A stretch of 64,000 nucleotides of DNA, taken from NCBI GenBank assembly GCA_039602395.1, contig JBCNJP010000007.1:122918957-122982956 (forward strand), given 5' to 3'. Under the pieces are notes generated by a model. It searched no databases. It was not told where the DNA came from and saw nothing but the letters and a program-made list of their open reading frames with translations. Source of the stretch: Deinandra increscens subsp. villosa (taxonomy: Eukaryota; Streptophyta; Magnoliopsida; Asterales; Asteraceae). Positions 23,486 through 35,885 of the stretch are shown piece after piece; position 1 is the first letter of the stretch; each line of letters opens with the position of its first letter. Made by a program: the position numbers and the translations under genes.

Positions 23486-24960
23486 ATGGATCCGTGTCCT
23501 TACGTTCGAATAGTCGTCGGAAGTTTAGGTTTGAAGCTCACCGGCGGTGGCGACGGTGCTGCTCCGTCTCCGGCGGGGTACTGCAAGATAAAGCTTAAGA
23601 ACTACCCTACTCAGTTTGCAGATATCCGTTCTGTTGTAGAAGGTGATGCGAATCAAGTGAACGATCAGGTGCAAGCTTGCTTTAATTTGAAGAAATCGGA
23701 GTTCGATAAGGTTGTTGATAAAGCGAATATGTTGAAGATTGAGGTTTTTTCGGGTCGGAGGAGTGGGCCGGGTTGTGGATTCGGGTCCGGGTCTGGGAAG
23801 CTTCTCGGAGCTGTGACGGCGGGGTTGGATTCTGCGGCGGTGGAGGGTGGCGGTGGGAACAGGGGGTGTGTGGTCGTTCGGAACGGGTGGGTGGGGATTG
23901 GTGATCGGAGTTCGAAAAACCCGGTTCATTTGCATTTGAGTATTCGGGTCGAGCGTGACCCGAGATTCGTTTTCGAGTTTGACGGTGAACCGGAGTGTAG
24001 CCCGCAGGTTTTTCAAGTCAACGGAAATGTTCGTCAAGCTGTTTTCACTAGCAAATTCAGTTTCAGAAATAACAGAGATCAGAATCTGAGATCTGAGTAA
24101 GTCAAGTCCCTTTTAATTTTTCTTTTTTTACATTTTTTTTTCTCGCACACAAGGTGTTCGACGAAAGTTCAGAACCAAACTAAACTTATGCACACAAGGT
24201 GTTCGACGAAATGTCTCAACCAAACTAATATTGTTTTTTTTATCATCTTCTTTACAGTTCTTCTCTATCGGAAACAAACAATTCAAGGAGCTGGTTAAAA
24301 TCAATAAGAAACGATAAAGAAAAGCCGGTGAAAGAGCGAAAAGGATGGTCAATCACAATCCACGATCTCTCCGGTTCGCCGGTGGCCATGGCGTCAATGG
24401 TGACACCTTTCGTCCCCTCCCACGGAACCGACAGCGTGAGCTCATCGAACCCCGGCGCGTGGCTCATCCTCCGACCCGGTCAAAGCACCTGGAAACCCTG
24501 GGGCCGTTTGGAGGCCTGGAGGGAGTCCAAATGTAAAGACAACATCGGTTACCGGTTCGAGCTCCTCCCTGACGCCGCCGTAAGCGGCCCTGATCCGGTG
24601 ACGTTATCAAACTCCACCATCAGTTCCAAAACCGGCGGGAAGTTTGTTATCGACCTGAGTAACGGAGCGTCACCAATGACTACACCGAATGGGAGTTTCG
24701 GGTCCGGGTCCGGGTCGAGTTCGGACTTTGAATTCGGGTCGTGGGCGCATTTGATGTACCAAGGGTTTGTGATGTCGTCGTCGGTGGGAGGCGCGGGGAG
24801 GGGTGGGAAGCCGGAGGTGGAGGTGGGGATCCAGCACGTGACTTGCACGGAGGATGCGGCGGCGTTTGTAGCGTTGGCGGCGGCGATGGATTTGTGTGTG
24901 GATGCGTGCCAGCCGTTCTCTCGGAAGCTCCGTCAAGAGCTGAGGCATGACGGCGAATAG
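23486..24960 (+). CDS. DUF1005 family protein, two exons
   Basis: Exon 1 is 23486-24096 and exon 2 is 24258-24960, joined by a GT-AG intron of 161 bp (acceptor TTTACAG); the spliced frame is 438 codons with TAG stop, giving 437 residues, close to the family's usual length. The start MDPCPYVRIVVGSLGLKL and the segment CKIKLKNYP match the conserved DUF1005 N-terminus as I recall it; exon 2 carries GWSITIHDLSGSPVAMASM, WLILRPGQSTWKPWGRLEAW and a C-terminal block with TCTEDAAAFVALAAAMDLCV. No signal peptide or membrane segment. Gly/Ser-rich inserts (around residue 95 and GSGSGSSSDF) are presumably loops. The biochemical role of DUF1005 proteins is not established. GC content is far above the flanks. 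Confidence 0.93.
24145..24228. repeat. imperfect 45-bp tandem duplication inside the DUF1005 intron
   Basis: The phrase GCACACAAGGTGTTCGACGA occurs twice, 45 bp apart (24145 and 24190), followed each time by a similar AACCAAACTAA segment. It enlarges an otherwise short intron and leaves the splice sites intact. Confidence 0.85.
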
Positions 24961-25204
24961 TCCGATGATGTTTGGTTATTTTTATTTTTAATTTTTATTT
25001 TTGGTTTGGTGTTTTTGAATATTCTAGAAGAGAGAGCGTACGTACAGTCAAAATTTAATTTTCCGAGTGCTTTTGGATTTTTGATGAGTTGTTTTTTTTA
25101 TCAGGAAGTGAATGCTTGTACAGCTTGTATTTCCTTTATTGAGAAAACCAGTTTTAAATGGTTTAAATTATTTGAAGTTATTAAAATTATTTTTTTTTCA
25201 CCTG
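24961..25204 (+). other. 3' flank/UTR of the DUF1005 gene
   Basis: Non-coding T-rich sequence after the stop codon; presumably contains the 3'UTR. Harbinger-related sequence begins near 25205. Confidence 0.4.
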
Positions 25205-26740
25205 GAGGCAAGAAGGTGGATAAAATAATTACAGTTTGCCAAACATTTCAAAGTAAGAGCCAAGTACATTGTAAGGTCATACACACATTGTACATTGTGT
25301 TGTTAGCAACGGCGGAACCACGGGAGGGTCGGGGGTTCGTTGACCCTCCGGCCAATCATACTTCCAGTTAACCCTATATCTAGAGACTTGTTAGGCCCTT
25401 GGAACCACGAGAGGGTCCGGTGGTTAGTTGAGCCTCCGGACGATCATACTTCCAGTTAACCCTATATCTAAGAGGCTTGTTAGGTCCTCTGCTGTAATGG
25501 TATTGGTATCATGATGGGGTGTGATGTTAGGCCCTTTGGTGTAACGGTATTAGTATCATGATGGAGTGTGATGCCTGTATTGTCGGCGAACACTGCCCCT
25601 AGGTGTTTTGGGGGTGTAATGGTATCGCTATCGTTATGGGTGCATGATGGTTGCATGATGCCTATAATCGTCGCCGAACACCACCCCCAGGTGATTTGGG
25701 AGGCGTTTTGTGGGGTTCATGACCAAAGCAACGGGTGAAAGGAGGTTGGGTGTGGGGCCTAACTCTAACTTTCTCTTTCACTAATCATATATTTTTTATT
25801 AAATTTCTCTAAAAAAATTGAGTTTTTTTTCTTTGTCATCTTCTTCATCCTTGAGCAATTTTAAAACATGGGAAATGAGTTGTTTATTAATACATTTAGA
25901 GCCACGTTAAAATGCGTTATTAATGAAGCTGAAAGTTCAAATGCGGGATAGTGATGAAGCTATCAAACTATTTATTAAAGATTACTTTTTTGATAAACAT
26001 GTTATAATGATGAAACTTCTAGGTGTCGGTATTACCCGGGATGCTAGGTAATATCGATTGTACACGTTGAGAGTAGTCAACTATCCCACTATATGGCGAG
26101 GACAACACCAACAAGATGATCATCTACACCAAGACTAATGCTTAAAGTTGTTGCATCAAAAGATTTATGGACCTGACATTCGTTTTTTAATGTTGCTGGT
26201 TTAAACAATGATGTTAACATTTTAGATCAGTCTCATATGTTTGACAACGTTATAGAGGGATATTTATTGAGCATCTCCTCTATTGCCAAATACACGGAGT
26301 ACAAGCACGACTATTATCTTATAGAAGAGATTTATCCAGAATAATCAACATTTTTCAAGTCATTTACGTGTCCACTGATGATGAGAAACAATGGCATTTA
26401 AAAAAAAAATCATGTATCGGCTAGAAAAGATGTCAAACGAGTATTCGATAGGTAGAAGAGGAAATGGCATATGATTGGGAATCTTGCACACATGTGGTAT
26501 AAGGTCAAAATTCGTGTTGCGATGTATGCTATTTTGATTTTACACAATATAATTTTAGAGGATAAAGGAAAAACGAATTGTCAAGGCTACAAAAAAGGCA
26601 ACATCCTCTTCGTTCAACTAAATAAGAAACAAAAATAAACAGTATGAAGATAAGAAACAAAGAGTTGCATAATATGTTTAAATGTGATTTGGTGGAACAT
26701 GTTTGGAGAAATTGTCACCAATTCAATCTAATTTTTTAAA
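25205..26740 (+). pseudogene. PIF/Harbinger element remnant A with DDE transposase pseudogene
   Basis: In shifting frames from about 25866 to 26640 the order of a Harbinger DDE_Tnp_4 transposase is kept: MGNELFIN, GMLGNIDC near 26038 (first catalytic Asp region), GLNNDVNILDQSHMFDNVIE near 26200 (second Asp), YYLIEEIYPE near 26320, ARKDVKRVF near 26420 and MYAILILHNIILEDKG near 26530. Many stops make it dead. The preceding non-coding part has two 85-bp-like tandem blocks (25313-25480, both containing CATACTTCCAGTTAACCC) and TGTAATGGTATCG-type repeats. The whole 25205-26190 part is repeated at 29287-29985. Confidence 0.75.
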
Positions 26741-26977
26741 ATTTATTAAGACTTTTTTTATAATTTTTATGTAATTTGTTTAATTTAATATTCATTTAGT
26801 TATATTTTATTTTGTTAAATATGTTAAATTTTATATATTTATGTCATAAAATAATTATTAAGTAATTATTACAAATATAATCACTATCACTAATTTAGTA
26901 CACGTATTTTTTATTATCACACCACTCCATATGTGACATATTTTTTATCATCATACTATTACGGATGACCTTATGAC

Positions 26978-27721
26978 CAGGGACGGATTTATATTAGGCC
27001 CAGGGGGCAGGGGGTCCCCGTGGACCCCCTCAACCTCGTACGCAAAGTGGAAAATTACGTGAATGGTTTTTTTTTTAAAAAAAAATTGTGAAGAGGAGTT
27101 AATAAATAAATAGTTTGTGAAAATAAAACAAAGCAAATAACTAGCCTAGTGGTAAGATCCCTTGCTTGATTTTAAAGTGGAGTTCAAATCTTGTGCTCAA
27201 CATTTTTTTATTTTTTTCAGCTTTCTTTATTAATTTTAATGATATAAATGAGGAGAATAAATGGGGTATTTCATTTTCCACCTTTTTTTTATTTACTTTC
27301 ATTATAGACCCATTATTTTCAAATACATTAATCTTAGACACTTTTTATAATGAAATATTACAATATATAAAAATATAGATTTTTTTAATAGGCAAACATT
27401 TTGTCATTTTATTTTTTTTTCTCGCGTTAATTTTTCTTTTCTCTTCATTTTTATCCATTTACTATTACTTTTTTTACTATTATAGCGCTATCAATGTTAC
27501 GGTATATATTTTTTTTTTCAAATCATGTAGAGTTTTTTTAGGCGGTTATTTTTCTTTACTCGTAATGTCGTGCCGCTACGCGCGCCTACATTAAAAACTA
27601 TTTAGTAAGTAACAGATCAAAATTCTTTATGTACGTTTATATGAAACTTAAACATCTAAAACTAGTGACTCCGTAAAAAAAATTGTGGACCCCCTAAAAG
27701 AAATTTCTAGTTCCGCCACTG
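26978..27721. mobile_element. hAT-type non-autonomous element
   Basis: Starts CAGGGACGG and ends CCGCCACTG (terminal inverted repeats of about 10-14 bp, imperfect), flanked by a perfect 8-bp target duplication CTTATGAC at 26970-26977 and 27722-27729. The 8-bp duplication and CAG...CTG ends indicate the hAT superfamily. Near the left end, 27142-27191 resembles an internal Pol III promoter (box A-like TAGCCTAGTGG, box B-like AGTTCAAATCT) followed by T runs. No transposase. Confidence 0.85.
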
Positions 27722-27729
27722 CTTATGAC

Positions 27730-28324
27730 TCAAGAAATGAGTTTTTTAACGTCCTATTTTTATTATTAAAAAAAGACTAATGGCCTCATTTGCCTTCCTT
27801 TCCATGTAAATGTTTATCATTAGCATTAATAAAAGTTATGAAAGAATGTATTCATATTCTTGCATAAATCAAAGCTTCCTTAAGCGTGTATTTGTTTTTA
27901 GATCCCAAACAATACACCCCTAGCACTTGAACGATATCGATCATTCTTGTTTATTAATTAGAGGAGGTGAAAACAAGTGGTGACACCAAGAACAGAGCAA
28001 CTCGGGTGCGTTTTTACCTAAAAGAAGAGGAGAAGAAATGATCAACCTACTTGTTGATTGAAGCATAAAACAAACACGTCTTAGATGGCATATGAGCAAT
28101 TAGCCTCTTGGTTCAATGTCTTGGAGATCGGATGAGAGTTAAAGCTCGGGTATTTTGAGGTCACATGTACTTTCTATCATGACTCGAAGGTTTTTTATCG
28201 ATTTCCTTTTGGACTGGACTGGTGAAATAAATAAGGTGTAACTGATAAAAAAAATGCACATGTAAGCAAAAGGTTTTTGAAAAAGGGTGTATGATATCTA
28301 CTCGTTTCCAATCAAACAAACGAA
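27730..28324. other. no gene seen
   Basis: AT-rich sequence between the hAT-type element and a Helitron fragment; nothing recognised. Confidence 0.45.
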
Positions 28325-28520
28325 CCCACATCTTTTTTTTAACTGCAAACATCCGGTTATCCGGGAGTCTCATCATGGCAAACAATGTTGCCTACGATAC
28401 GCTTCGATCATAGTCTTAGTCTGTGCGAGTAACCAGGACACTCTGTGTTGCACATCTATCACAGAGGAAACTCACCGCCCAAAGGCCCACTATGGTATTA
28501 CCGCTGACCCACATCTATAA
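28325..28520 (+). repeat. third copy of the 11-kb Helitron family block, inverted
   Basis: About 195 bp match the reverse complement of the GC-richer internal block of the Helitrons at 10.9-12.5 kb (shared words: CATCCGGTTATCCGGG, GTGCGAGTAACCA, CTCTGTGTTGCACATC). No Helitron ends were found, so it is a fragment. Confidence 0.75.
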
Positions 28521-28614
28521 TATTTTACATTTTTTTGTGTCAGGTGATATTTGAACCCTTAAACTCCACATCAAAAGGTAAAAGGGTATCCACTCCACCA
28601 AATAATGGGGATAA

Positions 28615-29020
28615 ACGGTTAATATAATTATTCATGTTGACTTGGAAAATATTAAAATGTGGATGACCTATTAATGCCTTTCTAGGTTAAAGACGATTTA
28701 AATCATAATAACTTGTAATTAATTACACGTTATAATTGTTGGTATCATGATAAACATAAAAGCATTTTCGAAAAGGAAAAAATAGAGTAGCTTGCATGTT
28801 TCTGTAAAGCAAGTTTTTAGTAAATGCGTGTAGTAATAAGCATTTAGATTTGTTGGGTTAGTTAACATCATTTGGAAATTAGAATGATGTTTCTTATTTA
28901 ATGTAACAACTAATTAGAAAAAAAAAATGTAAAGTATTTGTAACAACTTAAATCACACCATATATATAGTTATGTACGGTTACAATAGGCATCGTTTGTG
29001 AAAAAGTAGTACATAGATGA
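28615..29020 (+). repeat. segmental repeat X, copy A
   Basis: About 400 bp in direct orientation closely match 32130-32555 (shared: ACACGTTATAATTGTTGGTA, CATTTTCGAAAAGGAAAAA, GTAGTAATAAGCATTTAG). Non-coding. Together with the Harbinger pair it marks an old tandem duplication. Confidence 0.85.
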
Positions 29021-29286
29021 AACATTATTTTCTTCTATATAAATATGGTTAGGCATGATGGATTCCGGTTGATCATGAGGGTTTGTCCTAGTAGTCATAG
29101 ATGATGATGGGGAGACTCGTAATCTTATGTTTACAAGTCCAATCCATGGAGCATCCTGGTTTTACAACTTGATGGTTCGCAGAGATGAGTTTTCTCTAGA
29201 ATATACTCAATTGGTGGGTTAAACTACCCTAACATTGTCTGCGTTTAGTGGGTGGGGTGCCTTTTGTTATTGCGTTCTCCGGGTAG

Positions 29287-29985
29287 TCAGGCAAAGAGGT
29301 AGAAAAAATAATTAGAGTTTGCCAAACAATTCAAAGTAAGAGCGTAAGAGTTGGTGCATTGTAAGGTCATACATTACACATTGTACATTGTGATGTTATG
29401 CCGTCTGTAATGGTATCGGTATCATATGGGTGTAATGGTATAGGTATCGTGGTGGGTGTGTGATGCCTGTAATCATCCGCGGACATCGTCTCTGGACATA
29501 TTTTGTGGGGTACGTGACCAAAGCAACGGGTGAAAGGAGGTTGGGTGTGAGGCCAACTCTCTAACTTTCTCTTTCACCAATTATATTTTTATAAAGTTTC
29601 TTTAAAAAAATGAAAATCTCAATCCTCTTCATCTTTAAGCAATTTTAAAAACGTGGGAAATGAGTTGTTTATTAATACGGTTATAGACACGTCAAAATAT
29701 GCTATTCATGAAGTCGAAAGTTCAAGCGTTGTTACAAGACAAGTCCAAATAATGCGGGATCATGATGAAACTAATAAACTACTTATTAAAATTATTTTTC
29801 TGATAAACCAACATATACTGATGAAAGCGTCGGGATTACCCGGGATGTTAGGTAGTATCGGCTGTATACACTGAGAGTAGTCAAACTGTCCCACTACATG
29901 ACGAGGTCAACACCAACGAGGTGATCATCCACACCAACATTAATGCTTAAAGTAGTTGCATCAGAAGATTTATGGACCTGTCATT
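29287..29985 (+). pseudogene. PIF/Harbinger element remnant B, truncated transposase
   Basis: Direct repeat of remnant A: same leader (GTTTGCCAAACA.TTCAAAG and GGTCATAC blocks), then MGNELFINTVIDTSKYAIHE (29653) through GMLGSIGCIH with the GSIDC motif altered to GSIGC, so the first catalytic Asp is lost. Homology stops near 29985, right after the DLW segment; the second half of the transposase is absent. Confidence 0.75.
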
Positions 29986-30763
29986 CTTGTTCTTGTAATT
30001 CTTTTCTGCTACACTTTTCTTTCAATTTTGTTTGTATTTCTCGCTATTGTAATTTTTCAATTTAATCTTCTTTTAATGATTCTGTAATTTGTATTATTTT
30101 AATAGTATTTTAATTTTCAGTGAACGGTATTCCTACAAAGATGATGTATGTGATCTTTAATCATTTCCAAACAAAAAAACGATCCCATGACTACACCCCG
30201 CCTAATCTTCCTTAGAGATTTAATCTCCAATGATAGGTGGTCTTTAAGAAATTGAAGTGAACAATTTCTCAATTAGGCTATTCTCGCCAACAAAGAAAGA
30301 AAATATTATGCAAGGCATAAGATACATTTCAACCAAAGGCCATTGTCTTTGACTTTAAATGGTTCAACTTTTTATTAATTAACACCAACACACACATTTT
30401 CTAGAATGAAATCATCACGATGTATGTTAGGATTCGGGTATATCATACACACACAATACAACTGTAAAAATCAAAAAATAAAGAAGAATATAAGATTTAA
30501 AGTGATTCAGTCTAATCTGAGCTATATTTACGGACTACAACTAGATTATTTTTAGTTGAATTACGTTCACGGGCTACAATTAGAAAACTTTTTTATTGCT
30601 TTCCGCCTCAATCATGTCACGAATAATTTACAAGTACACAGAAATATGTCTTGGTTACAAAACATGAGTATGGAAACAAGAAATATAAAAATAGGCCCAA
30701 GGTGGTGTAAAGAACAGCACGCTTGCTTCCGTTATAATATTTTGTTTGGGAAGTAAATCACTT
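29986..30763. other. no gene seen
   Basis: Sequence after the truncated transposase is AT-rich and unrelated to copy A; no reading frame was identified. Confidence 0.45.
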
Positions 30764-31373
30764 TTAGAGGTGCAAAAACCGGTTCTAAATACGAACTGGT
30801 TCAGGTGTTGACCGGTTTGGGTCAAAACCAGTTTGGCTAAAACCAGTTCGGTTTGTGAACCGGTTTCCAGGAGATAGAAGTCGAACCCCTTAATTTTTTT
30901 TAAATCATTATATAATACAACATATTTTTTATTGAATTCAAACTTAAAACATTACAAGCTCAAGTTGTTCGAGATAGATGGGTTACAAAGATAGATGTTC
31001 AAGATAGATATGTTACAAACACAAGTTGTTCGAGACCGCTTATGAACCATGAGGCTATTATACCAAAGATTAGTGTGTTTGAGTGCTTTTTAGAGGTAGA
31101 GAAATGTGGTAATGTTTGTAACACACCATGAGGCTATTATACCAAAGATTAGGGTTAAAATGACCATATTAGAGGTCTTAAGATTGATGTGTACAAACCG
31201 GTTATGAACCGGTTTTGCTCAAACCGGTTTGAGCAAAACCGGTTCCTAAACCAGTTTGTACGCGAAGGGGGGAAACTGGTTAGGTTTGTATCGGTTCGGA
31301 ACTCAGTTAGGGTAAAATCGGTTTAGATCGGTTTCGATTTCGGTTTGAAACCGGTTTTAAATTTGCACCTATA
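30764..31373. mobile_element. hAT-like element rich in CCGGTT subterminal repeats
   Basis: Ends (TTAGAGGTGCAAA and TTTGCACCTATA) are inverted, flanked by AATCACTT (30756-30763) and CATCACTT (31374-31381), an 8-bp target duplication with one mismatch, which suggests hAT. Many copies of AACCGGTT in both orientations crowd the two ends. No transposase. Two internal copies of a GAGGCTATTATACCAAAGAT segment occur. Confidence 0.65.
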
Positions 31374-31410
31374 CATCACTTGCCACGTAGTGTCCCTTTT
31401 ACTACCTTTT

Positions 31411-31822
31411 AAGGCAAATTCAATTTAAATAATTCCAAGTTTTAACAATTGGCTGGCATTAATCTCAAGTAACAAAATGTTTACTACTAAGCCCAACTTT
31501 TAACCTATTTTCTACAATGATCCTTGACTAACGGACAATTAACGACGTTAGTTTTTTTTATGAAACATTGGATTGAAAAATTCAAAGTTTCATCAACTGA
31601 CCGACAATGATCCTAAGTTTTATAAAAAAAAAATCCCAAGTTTTATCAATTGGCCCACAATAATCTCAAGTTTCATCAAAACTAACGTCGTTAAGTTTCC
31701 GTTAGTCAGGGATTGTTGTAGGAAAATAGGTTCAAAGTTGGGCTCAATAGTAACATATTGTTACTTGAGATTAATGCCGGCCAATTGATGAGACTTGAGA
31801 TTATTTAAATCCAATTTGCTTT
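31411..31822. mobile_element. inverted-repeat MITE
   Basis: Both ends carry AATTTAAATAAT next to CTCAAG, with GGCATTAATCTCAAGTAAC and, further in, CCTATTTTC and CTAACGG in inverted order, giving arms of about 150-190 bp. The long arms suggest Mutator-like origin, but no 9-bp target duplication was found. Confidence 0.6.
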
Positions 31823-32129
31823 CATTAAAAGAAAACTAGCAAGATGCTAGAGTATAACAAAAAGAAAAAGTACATCAAGAAGAACAAAAAACTCATAAGA
31901 AAAAATATCCAATAAAAGGCGAGAAACCCTATATCGCCAGCTACCACACTCTAACTCCTCAAAAGCTTTAAACCGTAAACTTTAGACTTTTTCAACAAAC
32001 CAAGACTTAAGACACCTTAAGCCCCCTTAAAACACTAATGTTAAAGGCCAATAACCTTCCCCAAAGCCCCCTTAAGGAGTATGGTAAATGGATAGGTGTG
32101 TGTTAGCCTTTAAAAAAAATATTGTTAAT
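31823..32129. other. no gene seen
   Basis: Short gene-free spacer between the MITE and segmental repeat X copy B. Confidence 0.4.
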
Positions 32130-32555
32130 GGTTCAAATGATTGACATTATTAATCATACAACTTGGAACATATTAAAATGTGGGTGGCCGTATTTAAATG
32201 CCTTGCTAGGTTATAAAAGAAGATTTAAATCATAATAACTTGTAGTTAATTACACGTTATAATTGTTGGTATCATGATAAACATGAAAGCATTTTCGAAA
32301 AGGAAAAATAGAGTAACTTGCATGTTTTTGTAAAGCAAGTTTTAAGTAAATGCTTGTAGTAATAAGCATTTAGAATTCTTGAGTTAGTTAACATCATTTG
32401 GAATGATGTTTCTTATTGTATGTAACAGCCTAATTACAGGAAGAAAAAAAATAACGTATTTGTAACAATTTATATCACACAATATACATAATTAAAATAT
32501 TACATACTACTACAATAAACATCCTTTGTGAACACTAAGTAATACATAAATGAAA
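32130..32555 (+). repeat. segmental repeat X, copy B
   Basis: Direct repeat of 28615-29020 with scattered substitutions and small indels; see that entry for shared words. Confidence 0.85.
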
Positions 32556-35500
32556 CATGATTTTTTTAAACCACGCCCAAAGTAGTTTAGTAGATTTTGT
32601 TTACACGTTCAAACTGTGTCTTGTTTTACAAGGTCTAGAATTATAACCGAGCCATATCTAAATTCTTTTATTTACTATTTTATATATCTAGCGATTCGCC
32701 CTCACAATGCACGACGAACTAAACGACACTATAAAAGAAAATGTCATTCAGTGAAATATAAAAATTGACAAATAAATATATATATATAAAAAATATCACT
32801 AAAAACTCCTTTAGGAATACGTAGCTCATTTCATTGTTAACATAATACAAAGACAAATAGATAAGTACTTATTTATTTATAAGGGCCTATCATGAATGAG
32901 ATGGTGTGCACTATAGGGGCCTGTGAATGGAAGACAGAACATAACTTGGTTGGAGTTATTAGGAGCGAATACATTATGGTATTGGTTGGTGGACCATCTT
33001 ATCAACGTTAAAGTGCTCATCAAACGGACAACAAAGCGGTTTTATTATTTTTTTTTATAATGTCTTTTTATATTAGACAACTAGTATTACATCATGTCCT
33101 TATGCCATGTATTCTTTACTCTGGAGGAGTTTACGGTTTTATTTTTGGTTATCTAAGTGAAATTTTTCAGTGGTTAGTCATCCATGGATTTTTATTATTC
33201 TAAGTACGTTTAAATTTCTCTTCTTATTTACTATCAATGTATCCAAAACACATTGATGGTAGTTGAGACATGACATTCTTTATTAATTAAAAACAAAAAT
33301 AAAAAAACTCTCATATCCACGTCCAGTGTGGGATTTGCCTATGGTGTTACAATCACCCCCCCCCCCCTCCTTATGGGCTCGTTGCCACTCAAGCATGCTT
33401 AACAGTGAAGTTTGATGAGTGATTTATCATGCGTTTTTACATGTTAATTAATTATTAAATGTGTCAATATCTTTGCAACTTCAGTAGTAAGTTAATGTGT
33501 TTTACGATTATGCATGCTGAAGTTGAAAACGAGTTATGTGGTTTCAGGAAGGGGTTTTTGTCAGAAGAAAGTTTTAGGAGAGGGTGTCTTGGTTCTCACG
33601 GAGGTCCGAGTAATCGACCTTAGACATAGCCCCGCAAGGGTAGGTTTACACGTGAGACCAAGATCGTCTGATCGTCGTTTAAAAAAAAATGGTGAATTCT
33701 CTAAAGAAACAATCAGTCAATTGCAAATACAAGAATCTGAAAGGCTCAAATTAATTCGAAAGAACAATAAAAGGACGGTGGAGATTACTGTTTTGAATAA
33801 TTTGTTGTAATATCAAGCCAACTCAAAGTTGGGTTGATATATAATTCACGTGGGTTCATAAATAAAACATGAGTGGGCTGCCCATAAAACTCCAAACAAA
33901 TAAAACTTGAGTGGGCTGCCCATAAAAGTCCCAACAATATGAAAAACAGAAGAAAACGTGAAATGGGATTTGTACATTGCGAGTCTCGTAGTGCAACCCA
34001 ATTCAATTTTCGTTCAAATTATATTAGATTCGCAAATCGCAGTTCATCGTCGTCGTTCCCGTACCGTGTTTACACTCGGTTTTTAAATCTTTACAAAACT
34101 GTATCAAACCACATCTCATTGGAATCGTCTTACAATTTCAAGCATCGTGATATCTTCAATTTCCCGTTTTAATTATTTTTAAGCGAGTTATGATTGTTTA
34201 AAAGTCTGGATATGCCATGTGAAAAAAAAAGGATTAAAAAAATAAAAGAGTATCAAAGTCATCCTTACCACGTCAGCAGATTTTATGCCACGTCATCTGA
34301 AAGTTATCGGTGTTAACTTTTTTAACGGGTGGTCCAAACTCCAATGTAAATAAATAGGGTGAAACGTGAGACCATAGGAGAAATTTCGAAAGATAAGATT
34401 ATTATTTACCAACCTTTAAAAGTTAAGATTATTTAAATTCAATTTTCCTAGTTATAATTACAATAGTATTGGGCAATCTGCAGTTTTTAATCTTGTTAGA
34501 GAATTCAACCAAATTTGTATTGTGTTTTTGAAGCTTAATTAAGACTAGGCTAACTATTTAAAAGTTTTCTAAAATGTCATTTGGAGTTCTTATGTAGTAG
34601 GTAGTGATGTACCCATGCCATCGTTATCAAAATTTTCAAAAACAACATATGTTATCTCATTGATAATTTTATATATTTGTGGAACAGATTCTCCAGTATG
34701 GTACCACTCTTAGGGAGAGTTGGTAACCACTATTAGGGAGAGTTGGTAAACAAAACAAATAAAATTGGCTGTAGGTTTGGATAGAGGAAGATAAGATAAA
34801 GTTTGATGAAAATTTGTTTTTAATTTAATTAAAACTACATATGTTTGATGGAGTTTTGCTTATAAGGTCAAGGGCAAAGCTTTTAAAAGGGGCCAGACTG
34901 TTTCTTGGTCTGGTCCGGTTTTTCGCTCTATAGTGTAAATTTATACTTGTTCGGTCCAAAAGTTATATACTTACTCCGGTCCTATCCGTGTTTAGTCCGG
35001 CCTCATCCGTCTTTAGTCCGGCCCCATCCCTATTTCAACCCAAGCTTCGCCCTTGTATAAGGTTAGATGGTAATTTTCTTATTTAGAGTTAATTATATAA
35101 GATCCATGTTATAGCTTTAAGGTATAATTTTTATAAAAGTTGTAACTTTAGGATATGCAGTTTCAGTGTTATATATCCTTTTGATAAATACAAAATAATA
35201 ATAATATGAAAATTTGTTAAGAATAGAGATCATTTGTGTCAATTGTGAAAGAAAAAAAACAAAAAAAAAGAACCCTCCACCTCATTGACCTCTTTCTCAT
35301 TGACCTCTTTCACCGACACAAAATAGAACTCAAAATCAAAATATAGCATGAGATAGTTCGATTAATCCATGAAGAATTCAACATTAAGCAAATAAATTTG
35401 TTGAAATTCGAGGTCAAGAAGATTATATAAGAACAGAGATAACAGCCATAACAACTATTTAACTAATCAACTCTTTTATTTATTTAAAATTTTCATATAG

Positions 35501-35885
35501 TTACAACCTTATCATGTTCTCAAGAAGTTGCAAAATTAATCTTCCACCCCATAAGAAGTTGCAAAATTAGTATAACAATATGCTCACTCATTTAGAGAAT
35601 TGTAAAACTTGCCATTAATCTTTAAGTAGTAATCTTGACCTAGTTTCTATTTCCAAAACTAGAAAACTTGCCATGAAAATGAGAGAATTATAAAGATTAA
35701 ATCCATGAGAGAATTATGAATATTAAATCCATTAATACATTCCTAGCTTATTACATTTCTGGCAGCCCAATGTTCCACAAGATTTCACAATGGGTCAGCT
35801 CTTTGAACCAACAATTTCCCAAATAATAACACTGTGGCCATAACAATTACAAACCTCAAATTCACAGCAAGCAAACCATCTTGCA
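32556..35885. other. long gene-free stretch before the acidic membrane protein gene
   Basis: No gene recognised. Landmarks: a run of 12 C at 33356-33367; a short tandem pair of 23-bp units at 34703-34748 (ACCACT.TTAGGGAGAGTTG); and 33820-34450, which ends with the same AAGATTATTTAAATTCAA as the MITE at 31.4 kb and contains AACGGGTGGTCCAA-type words common in Mutator-like ends. The last ~180 bp presumably hold the 3'UTR of the minus-strand gene. Confidence 0.45.

Noticed and set aside
24549..24948. Several long open frames in other frames and on the opposite strand of DUF1005 exon 2 and exon 1.
   Set aside because: GC-rich coding sequence produces open shadow frames; only the spliced plus-strand frame has family motifs.
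33500..33810. Plus-strand open frame of 98 codons.
   Set aside because: Composition fits repeat-derived sequence; no homology recognised and no gene context.
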